From an uncultured Blautia sp. (GTDB lineage Bacteria; Bacillota; Clostridia; Lachnospirales; Lachnospiraceae), in assembly GCA_900551465.1 (NCBI GenBank), contig URWL01000021.1:1-12271 (forward strand): a stretch of 12,271 nucleotides of DNA, written 5' to 3'. Position 1 is the first letter of the stretch, and each line of letters opens with the position of its first letter. Under the pieces are notes generated by a model. The model was not told the origin of the DNA and did no database searches. It saw only the letters and a program-made list of their open reading frames with translations. Made by a program: the position numbers and the translations under genes. Of the stretch, positions 6,682-12,271 are shown piece after piece.

Positions 6682-7179
6682 ATGGGATTGTTTGACAGAT
6701 TTAAGAAAAAAATGGAGGACAGACCGTATACATTAACAGCACCACTCGAAGGTACAGTTGTAGAAATTAAGGATGTGAAAGATCCGGCTTTTGCATCAGA
6801 AGAGCTAGGAAAGGGAGTGGGAATCACTTCACGAAAAGATGTAGATGATGTGTGTGCTCCGGTGTCAGGTGAAATCAGTGTTCTTTTTCCAACTCTGCAT
6901 GCCATTGGAATCACAACAGAAGCAGGTGTGGAAATTTTGATCCATATAGGAGTAGAAACTGTCAATCTAGAAGGCAGAGGTTTTGATGCACATATAAAAC
7001 AGGGGCAGAAAGTGCAAAGAGGAGAAGCACTGGTTTCTGTTCAGTTTAAGATGTTGGAAGATGAAGGATACGATATGACTGTGATGATGGTTATTGGAAA
7101 CACAGAGGATTATAAAGAAGTGGTCTGTAACACGGGAGAATGTGTGTCTGAAACAGAGGTGGTAAAACTGATTCCATAA
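6682..7179 (+). CDS. PTS EIIA component, glucose family, stand-alone
   Basis: The 165-residue product is a single EIIA-Glc-type domain: TLTAPLEGTVVEI near residue 15, APVSGEISVLFPTLHAIGI around 58-76, and EILIHIGVETVNL around 84-96. His88 in the ILIHIG motif is the expected phosphorylation site and His73 the paired active-site histidine, matching His90 and His75 of E. coli EIIA-Glc. It accepts phosphate from HPr in the cytosol and passes it to an EIIB cysteine. No B or C domain is attached. The EIIBC permease at 9514 in the same locus lacks an EIIA and is the obvious partner (inference). An AGAGGT-type ribosome binding site precedes ATG 6682. The gene sits between two dehydrogenase genes in one operon. 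Confidence 0.93.
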   Translation: MGLFDRFKKKMEDRPYTLTAPLEGTVVEIKDVKDPAFASEELGKGVGITSRKDVDDVCAPVSGEISVLFPTLHAIGITTEAGVEILIHIGVETVNLEGRGFDAHIKQGQKVQRGEALVSVQFKMLEDEGYDMTVMMVIGNTEDYKEVVCNTGECVSETEVVKLIP

Positions 7180-7222
7180 AGTAGATAAATGAAAAGAATG
7201 ATACAAGAAAAGAGGAAAAATA

Positions 7223-7978
7223 ATGGAATTTGATTTGAAAAATAAGAATGTAGTGATAACCGGAGGTACAGGTGGAATCGGATCTGCCTGTGCAAAGACA
7301 TTGATGCAAGAAAATGCGAAGGTCATTCTTGTTGATATTGAAGAACAGAAAATTCAGGAAAAAGTAAAAGAACTTTCAGTGTTTGGAGCAGCTACAGGAT
7401 ATAAAATCAATTTGTCAGATCCAGAAGAAATTCGAAAAGGAGTTTCAAAAATTTGTATGGAACAGGGGAAAATAGATGTTCTGATTCAGACGGCAGGGAT
7501 ATTAGAGAGTTTGCCGGGAATAGAAATTTCCGAAAAGAAGTGGGATCTTTTAATGAATGTAAATGCAAAAGGTCTTTTCTTCACAATGCAGGAAGTGGTG
7601 AGACAATCTATGAAAGAGTATGGAGGAACGATTGTCAATTTTTCGTCTATGTCAGGTATTCGTGGAATGCGGCCAGAGATGGCAGGAGCACATTACAGTG
7701 CATCGAAAGGAGCGGTAAAAGCGTTGACTATGCAGGCGGCAACGGAATGGGGACAATATGGAATCCGTGTTAATGCGATTGCACCTGGGGGTGTCATGAC
7801 GGAACAAATGAAATCAATGGAATTCCCGAAAGATGCATTTGATATGATTCCGCTCAGAAGGTTGTCAGAACCAAAAGAAATTGCTAATGCGGTATTATTC
7901 CTGGCAAGTGATCTTTCTTCCATGATAACAGGCCAAACATTGGTTGTAGATGGTGGAAGTTCAGTAGTTGGATTTTGA
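7223..7978 (+). CDS. Short-chain dehydrogenase/reductase (classical SDR)
   Basis: The 251-residue product has every main SDR feature: cofactor loop TGGTGGIG at residues 13-20, Asp37-type VDIEE at the end of beta-2 (suggesting NAD preference), Ser142 in NFSSMSG, Tyr158 and Lys162 in YSASK, PGGVMTEQM after beta-6, and the C-terminal DLSSMITGQTLVVDGG. The usual NNAG motif reads QTAG here, an uncommon substitution. The overall style is closest to gluconate 5-dehydrogenase, 2-deoxy-gluconate 3-dehydrogenase and similar sugar or sugar-acid oxidoreductases. A role in converting the imported sugar is inferred from the neighbours. An AGAGGA ribosome binding site precedes ATG 7223, 43 bases after the EIIA stop. 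Confidence 0.93.
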   Translation: MEFDLKNKNVVITGGTGGIGSACAKTLMQENAKVILVDIEEQKIQEKVKELSVFGAATGYKINLSDPEEIRKGVSKICMEQGKIDVLIQTAGILESLPGIEISEKKWDLLMNVNAKGLFFTMQEVVRQSMKEYGGTIVNFSSMSGIRGMRPEMAGAHYSASKGAVKALTMQAATEWGQYGIRVNAIAPGGVMTEQMKSMEFPKDAFDMIPLRRLSEPKEIANAVLFLASDLSSMITGQTLVVDGGSSVVGF

Positions 7979-7995
7979 AAAAGGAGTAGATAAGA

Positions 7996-8301
7996 ATGTC
8001 GAGATGTAAGATTACGGTACTTAAGACAGCATTGTTTAAAGATCTGGCTGAGCAGAGAAGCAAGAAACCGAGTTTTTCAGCCTGTCCGGTATTCAAAGAA
8101 GGCGATGTGTTTTACACAGAAGAACCGTTTGGTACAGCCATGCCAGAAGGATTCTGCCATATGGCATGGCATACGTTGGAATTACCGGTCAGTGTGATTG
8201 CCGGAGGTGGTAAGTTTTTAGGATTTGAGGAATCGACGGTTGCATCCTGTATGGATGGTCTGCGACCAGTTTCGTTTTTGATAGAGAAAGCATCGGATTA
8301 A
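7996..8301 (+). CDS. TIGR04076 family protein, function unknown
   Basis: The 101-residue product begins MSRCKITVLKTALFKDL. It carries the conserved core CPVFKEGDVFYTEE, MPEGFCHMAWHTL and ASCMDGLRPVSFLIEK, which I recognise as the TIGR04076 family of small proteins common in anaerobes. Conserved Cys (CPVF, GFCH, ASCMDG) and His residues could bind a metal or cluster, but no function is established that I know of. AAGGAG precedes ATG 7996 and the gap to the SDR stop is 17 bases, so it is the last gene of the operon. Its stop lies in the loop of the terminator at 8287-8319, and its last 4 bases overlap the convergent regulator gene. Confidence 0.87.
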   Translation: MSRCKITVLKTALFKDLAEQRSKKPSFSACPVFKEGDVFYTEEPFGTAMPEGFCHMAWHTLELPVSVIAGGGKFLGFEESTVASCMDGLRPVSFLIEKASD

Positions 8302-8319
8302 CTGATCCGATGCTTTTTT
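8287..8319. terminator. Shared terminator of the convergent operon and AraC gene
   Basis: GCATCGGAT (8290-8298) pairs perfectly with ATCCGATGC (8305-8313), extended by three A:T pairs outside, with a 6-base loop TAACTG. Six T (8314-8319) follow on the + strand, making a strong intrinsic terminator there. On the minus strand the tail is only TTTCTC, so termination in that direction is probably weaker. Both stop codons fall at the loop (8299-8301 on +; 8300-8298 on -), so the stem also encodes both C termini. Confidence 0.85.
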
Positions 8320-9293
8320 CTGTACTCATTAGGATTACAACTATTTTTTTCTACAAATTTCTTATAAAAGAAACTGACATTTTCGTAACCGGACATATGA
8401 GCAATTTCAGAGATACTCAGATCAGAGGATTGTAGCAGATGTTCGGAAGCACTGAGTTTCTGCTGCTGAACCAGTTCCCGGTAAGAAAGACCAGTATGTT
8501 TTTTCAATAGATTGGATAGATAATTCTGGTTCAGATTAAAAATCTTTGCTGTCTCAGACAGAGTACAGGTAAGATAATTTTCTTCGATATAACGAAGAAT
8601 TGGAAGAACAGGTGTAGCACCATTGGAAGTAAATTCCTGTGTAAAAGTCTCTTTATAAGAAAGTACAAGTTCAAGCACTATAAGAGAAAGCAGACTTTCT
8701 GAAATATCCTGAGATACGAGAGAAGGATCATACCATTCACAGAGAAGATCTTCAATATATTGCTTTAAGTGTTCGCTTTTTTCAGAACGGAATAACAGAA
8801 AGTTATCCTGGCGGATGGAGTCAGTCAGGGCACTGACTAAAAAACGGGTTACAGCACTGTCAATAGAAAAGCGCATCAGAAAGTGTGAAATAAGGAAATC
8901 CTGATTGATATTAATATTTAATAAGGTATCGGTTTCTTTCAATGGGAGAACCATATGTATTGTGTTCAAATTCAGTAAAAGTGTCTGACCGGTCTGAAGC
9001 TCATATTTTTTTCCGTTGATAATCTGATGGCAGGAGCCGGAATACATGTAATTAATTTCGATAGAATCATGACAATGGATTGGAAAATTCTGATAGCGAG
9101 AATGCTTTTTTATTGTGAAGAGTGGACCAAATTTGTAATTATCTATGTCGCGGATTGGAATATAATTCACTTCTTTTCCATTTATAATTCGTGTTTTAAA
9201 AGGAAGATCTGATATAATATCAGCGCCGTTTTTACAGGCAACTTCTTTTTCTGAAAGTGACAAAATCTTTTTTTGAAGAGCAGATCGTTTCAT
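8298..9293 (-). CDS. AraC-family transcriptional regulator with cupin sensor domain
   Basis: The 331-residue product has an N-terminal cupin-like sensor (about 55-130) with HCHDSIEI at residues 73-80 and a TGQTLLLNLNTIH strand pair. The C-terminal AraC DNA-binding domain (about 230-328) contains two helix-turn-helix units: LSETAKIFNLNQNYLSNLLK near 245-264 and ISEIAHMSGYENVSFFYKKF near 294-313. Regulators with this layout usually activate sugar-use genes when a small carbohydrate binds the cupin. It lies between the EIIA operon, with which it converges, and the EIIBC-GH43 operon, from which it diverges, so it probably controls the latter and perhaps both. GGAGG (+ strand 9305-9309 as CCTCC) lies 11 bases before the ATG, a rather long spacing. 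Confidence 0.93.
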   Translation of the reverse strand: MKRSALQKKILSLSEKEVACKNGADIISDLPFKTRIINGKEVNYIPIRDIDNYKFGPLFTIKKHSRYQNFPIHCHDSIEINYMYSGSCHQIINGKKYELQTGQTLLLNLNTIHMVLPLKETDTLLNININQDFLISHFLMRFSIDSAVTRFLVSALTDSIRQDNFLLFRSEKSEHLKQYIEDLLCEWYDPSLVSQDISESLLSLIVLELVLSYKETFTQEFTSNGATPVLPILRYIEENYLTCTLSETAKIFNLNQNYLSNLLKKHTGLSYRELVQQQKLSASEHLLQSSDLSISEIAHMSGYENVSFFYKKFVEKNSCNPNEYRKKHRIS

Positions 9294-9347
9294 AAATGAT
9301 ATTTCCTCCGTATATTTATTTACAGCAATAAAAGTTCTGTTTAATTT

Positions 9348-9375
9348 ATCATAACAGATAAAAGAAAAAAGGCAA
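9348..9375 (-). promoter_or_regulatory. Probable promoter of the AraC-type regulator gene
   Basis: On the minus strand TTGCCT (9375-9370), a 16-base spacer, and TATGAT (9353-9348), preceded by TG one base upstream, form an extended -10 promoter (TGTTATGAT). The transcript would start about 50 bases before the ATG. Its -35 lies about 16 bases from the -35 of the divergent PTS promoter, so one bound regulator could affect both. Confidence 0.45.
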
Positions 9376-9390
9376 GATAAACCTGTGGTT

Positions 9391-9419
9391 TTGTCAATGT
9401 ATAAGTGGAATACTGTTAT
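9391..9419 (+). promoter_or_regulatory. Probable promoter of the EIIBC-GH43 operon
   Basis: TTGTCA (9391-9396), exactly 17 bases, then TGTTAT (9414-9419). The -35 box is good and the -10 imperfect, as expected of an activator-dependent promoter. Transcription would begin near 9426, giving a leader of about 90 bases before ATG 9514. The leader contains the repeated octamer AATATTGT at 9448 and 9485 and a small palindrome TCCGCGGA at 9474-9481. Confidence 0.42.
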
Positions 9420-9447
9420 GGAGAAAAAGAGGAAAATAATATATATT

Positions 9448-9492
9448 AATATTGTCGATAAACAAAAGAGCTTTCCGCGGATAGAATATTGT
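9448..9492 (+). repeat. Direct repeat AATATTGT x2 in PTS leader
   Basis: Identical octamers at 9448-9455 and 9485-9492, 37 bases apart start to start, lie downstream of the proposed promoter. They may be regulator half-sites or chance in AT-rich DNA. AraC-type proteins often bind direct repeats, but usually upstream of the -35. Confidence 0.25.
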
Positions 9493-9513
9493 TAAGAAAT
9501 CAGGGAGATTAAT

Positions 9514-10893
9514 ATGGCTAAAGATTATAATAAAATCGCACGCGAAGTGATTACTCTGGCAGGTGGTCCTGAAAACATTGAAAAGATTATGCACTGTATG
9601 ACAAGACTTCGCATGGTTGTAAAAGATGAAAGCAAAGTAAAAGTAGATGTGTTAAAACAAACAGAAGGAGTTATTGATGTGATTATTGCCGGAGGACAGT
9701 ATCAGGTAGTGATCGGAACTTCTGTGACAAAAGTTTATGATGCAGCATTGAAAGCATTTCCGTTTGAAACGAAATCTTCCGGTGATGTAGAAGAGGAAAA
9801 AAAGAAGAAAAATCTATTTAGTATGCTGATTGATACGATTGCGGGAGTTTTCCTTCCGATTATTCCTGCATTAGGAGCGGTCGGTATTTTAAAAGGTATC
9901 CTTGTAGGTTGCACAACACTTGGGGTTCTTTCAGTAGAAAGTGATACATATATTGTCTTATATGCACTGGCACAGGGATTTTTCTACTTCCTGCCAATCG
10001 CATTGACTGTATCATCAGCGGAGAAATTTAAGGTAAACAAGTTTATTGCATTAGCTGTAGTTCTTGCAATGGTTTATCCGGATATTATTCCGGCGATGGG
10101 AGAAAATGTCATTTATAAATTGTTTGGTTTTATCCCGTTAAAGCTGATTGATTATACAAGTACAGTTATTCCGCCAATCGTTGTTGTATGGATGATTTCT
10201 AAAATCTATAAGTTTTTTAAGAAGATTATTCCGGAAACTCTGGATACGATTCTTACACCACTGTGTACTGTAGTTGTAGCTTTCCCGCTGGCATTACTTA
10301 TCGTAGGACCTGCTACTTATTATGCAGGTGTTCTGATGGCTCAGGCATATCAGGTTGCATTTTCAGCATGTCCGGTTGTAGCATGTGCGATTCTGGGTCT
10401 GTTTTGGCCAATTACAGTTATATTCGGACTTCACTGGGGATTTATTCCGATTGCAATCCAGCAGATTTCTACTTTTGGATACGATACATTTTCTCCGATT
10501 ACAGTAGGAAGCAACTTTGCAACAATGGGGGCCTGCCTTGGAGTATTTTTAAAAACAAAGAACAGAAAATTAAAGGAAGTTGCCGGTGGCGCAACATTTT
10601 CAGCAATTCTTGGAGGAATTACAGAGCCGGGAATTTACGGAGTTACGTTAAAGTATAAGAAACCCTTTATTATGTGCTGCATTTTTACCGGTATTGGTGG
10701 AATCATTATGTCATTTGGAAATGCACAGTATCCGGGAATTATGACAACAAGTATGTTGACACTGCCAACATTAGGACTTTGTCCGGGAGGTGCATATACA
10801 GTAGTAGCATCTTTGATTTCTTTTGTTGGAACAACCATTGCGACTTATTTCTTTGGATTTAATGATAATATGATTCGGGAAAATGAAAAATAA
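9514..10893 (+). CDS. PTS EIIBC permease, glucose/beta-glucoside-type
   Basis: The 459-residue product has an N-terminal EIIB domain (about 1-80) with phosphorylation Cys28 in HCMTRLR and the IAGGQYQVVIG segment at about 62-72. A basic linker (KSSGDVEEEKKKKN) leads to an EIIC domain (about 100-455) with many hydrophobic segments, FGLHWGF (His307) and the signature GGITEPGIYGV (Glu371). Together they bind a sugar, move it across the membrane and phosphorylate it. It stops after EIIC, with no fused EIIA; the separate EIIA at 6682 probably serves it. The domain order resembles BglF/sucrose/trehalose permeases, but the sugar cannot be told. AGGGAGA precedes ATG 9514. The GH43 gene starts 40 bases after the stop, so the two are an operon. 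Confidence 0.94.
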   Translation: MAKDYNKIAREVITLAGGPENIEKIMHCMTRLRMVVKDESKVKVDVLKQTEGVIDVIIAGGQYQVVIGTSVTKVYDAALKAFPFETKSSGDVEEEKKKKNLFSMLIDTIAGVFLPIIPALGAVGILKGILVGCTTLGVLSVESDTYIVLYALAQGFFYFLPIALTVSSAEKFKVNKFIALAVVLAMVYPDIIPAMGENVIYKLFGFIPLKLIDYTSTVIPPIVVVWMISKIYKFFKKIIPETLDTILTPLCTVVVAFPLALLIVGPATYYAGVLMAQAYQVAFSACPVVACAILGLFWPITVIFGLHWGFIPIAIQQISTFGYDTFSPITVGSNFATMGACLGVFLKTKNRKLKEVAGGATFSAILGGITEPGIYGVTLKYKKPFIMCCIFTGIGGIIMSFGNAQYPGIMTTSMLTLPTLGLCPGGAYTVVASLISFVGTTIATYFFGFNDNMIRENEK

Positions 10894-10933
10894 AGAAAAC
10901 TTTTTAAATATAAGAGAGAAAGAGGAAAATTAG

Positions 10934-12271
10934 ATGTTATATCAGAATCCGATTATTAGAGGAATGTATCCAGATCCCTCAGTATGTTATAAAGATGGTG
11001 TATATTATCTTGTGAATTCGACATTTGAGTATTTCCCGGGTGTTCCGGTCTTTGAGAGTACTGATCTGATTAACTGGAAACAGATTGGAAATTGTCTTAC
11101 AAGAAAAGCACAGCTGGATCTGTCTAACACGGATTGTTCCGGGGGCGTGTTCGCTCCTGTAATCCGTTATCATGCTGGGAAATTTTATATGATTACAACT
11201 TGTGCGTGCAGAGACTGCTTTAGAAACTTTTTTGTCACAGCTGAAGATCCGGCAGGAGAGTGGTCAGATCCGATATTTCTGGATTTTAAGGGGATTGATC
11301 CGAGTTTTTACTGGGAAAATGGACATACTTATATTCAATATGCCGGACGTGGTGAAATATTTCAAATTGAGATTGATGAAGAAACAGGAAATATTATAAA
11401 GGGACCAATTATGCTGACGACTGGATGTGGAGGAAGAGATGCAGAAGGACCACATATGTGGAAGAAAAATGGGTACTATTATCTGATGCTTGCAGAAGGC
11501 GGAACCAGAGAAGGTCATATGGAGACATTGATGCGTGGCGAGAGTTTATGGGGACCGTTTGAAGCGAGTCCACATAATCCGATTCTTACAAACAGAGAGT
11601 GTGCAAAAGAGTCGATTCAGTGTGTAGGACATGCAGACTGGATTATTGGACCAGACGGAAAAGATTATCTGGTTGCATTAGGTACAAGACATTTAAGACA
11701 TCAGACTCTTCTCGGAAGAGAGACAGTTCTGACACCTGCGAGATGGACGGAGGATGGATGGCTTGTTTCAGAAACAGGAAATCTACCGGAGCAGTGGGAA
11801 GGAACTATTGCAGAAACACAGAATTGGGAAAAGACATTCTGCCTTGATATGAGTCAGAAAACAATGCCGTTACAAATTGTGTCTCCGCGTGATGCGCATC
11901 CGGAATGTTACAAATTTAAAGATAAAGTTTTAAAAATCAATGGTAACAAAGAATCTTTAAGTGATGGAACAGGGGCATGCTGGCTGATTCGCCAGTCCGA
12001 ATTTGATTTTACATTTGAAGTGGATTTGAAGGCAGAAGTGAAAGATGAATCTGATGAGGCTGGAATTGTAATTCGCAGCAGTGATGATTATCATTTTTCA
12101 CTGTTCTGCACAGTAAGAGATGGAAAACAGGTTGTAGTTTTACGGAAGAAAGCAGCAGATCTGGAGAATGAAACAGTTTATGTATTATCGGAAGAACAGC
12201 TGAAAGGGCAGCTTACATTCCAGGCAGCAGGAAATAAAAAGCAATATACATTTTATTGTAATGGGGAAGAA
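10934..12271 (+). CDS. GH43 glycosidase (beta-xylosidase/arabinofuranosidase type), 3' partial
   Basis: The frame runs open from ATG 10934 to the window end (446 codons), preceded by AGAGG with 8 bases of spacing. The N-terminal five-bladed propeller domain shows the GH43 signs. These are MYPDPSV with the general base Asp14, GGVFAP near residue 70, GIDPSFY with Asp122 as the likely pKa modulator, and RDAEGPHMW with the general acid Glu171. From about residue 320 the sequence becomes a beta-sandwich, with AGIVIRSSDDYHFSLF near 376-391, as in the C-terminal domain of GH43 beta-xylosidases (about 500-520 residues in total). There is no signal peptide, so the enzyme acts in the cytosol. Unusual: a cysteine cluster Cys90, Cys92, Cys95. 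Substrate choice among xylosides and arabinosides is open. Confidence 0.93.
   Translation, partial: MLYQNPIIRGMYPDPSVCYKDGVYYLVNSTFEYFPGVPVFESTDLINWKQIGNCLTRKAQLDLSNTDCSGGVFAPVIRYHAGKFYMITTCACRDCFRNFFVTAEDPAGEWSDPIFLDFKGIDPSFYWENGHTYIQYAGRGEIFQIEIDEETGNIIKGPIMLTTGCGGRDAEGPHMWKKNGYYYLMLAEGGTREGHMETLMRGESLWGPFEASPHNPILTNRECAKESIQCVGHADWIIGPDGKDYLVALGTRHLRHQTLLGRETVLTPARWTEDGWLVSETGNLPEQWEGTIAETQNWEKTFCLDMSQKTMPLQIVSPRDAHPECYKFKDKVLKINGNKESLSDGTGACWLIRQSEFDFTFEVDLKAEVKDESDEAGIVIRSSDDYHFSLFCTVRDGKQVVVLRKKAADLENETVYVLSEEQLKGQLTFQAAGNKKQYTFYCNGEE

Noticed and set aside
1..12271. CRISPR array, tRNA or rRNA genes
   Set aside because: No regularly spaced repeats, no cloverleaf with a CCA-end context, and no rRNA-like conserved segments were found on either strand.

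Overview
The window looks like Firmicutes DNA, most likely a gut Lachnospiraceae (Clostridia). The grounds are strong AGGAGG-type ribosome binding sites, a Tn1549/CTn-type conjugation module of the kind common in that group, and a low-GC sugar-PTS locus. No rRNA, tRNA, integrase, transposase or CRISPR array was seen, so the assignment rests on gene content and style only.

Region 1 (1-4819, + strand, visibly GC-richer) is part of an integrative conjugative element. It holds a VirB4-family conjugation ATPase (5' end outside the window), a coiled-coil protein, a small acidic protein of unknown function, and a membrane-anchored two-domain cell-wall hydrolase (lysozyme-like plus CHAP). The order fits one conjugation operon: the ATPase powers the secretion channel and the hydrolase opens the peptidoglycan. 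The module stops abruptly after the hydrolase. None of the downstream genes usual for this family follows.

Region 2 (4820-5990, AT-rich) is a junction zone. It has an unrecognised minus-strand ORF, a long hairpin followed by seven T, a minus-strand Dabb-domain gene, and a 385-base divergent intergenic region with palindromes.

Region 3 (5991-12271) is a carbohydrate locus. A + strand run of four genes encodes an NAD(P)H-binding Rossmann protein, a stand-alone PTS EIIA of the glucose family, a short-chain dehydrogenase and a TIGR04076-type small protein. It converges on a minus-strand AraC-type regulator, with both stop codons in the loop of one terminator hairpin. Divergent from the regulator are a PTS EIIBC permease that has no EIIA domain and a GH43 glycosidase that runs off the window.

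The simplest reading is that the AraC protein senses a plant-type glycoside or its breakdown product, EIIBC and the separate EIIA import and phosphorylate a sugar, GH43 cuts a pentoside linkage, and the dehydrogenases process the product. The substrate is not readable from the sequence. Pairing a PTS with GH43 is a biochemical puzzle, discussed in the findings.
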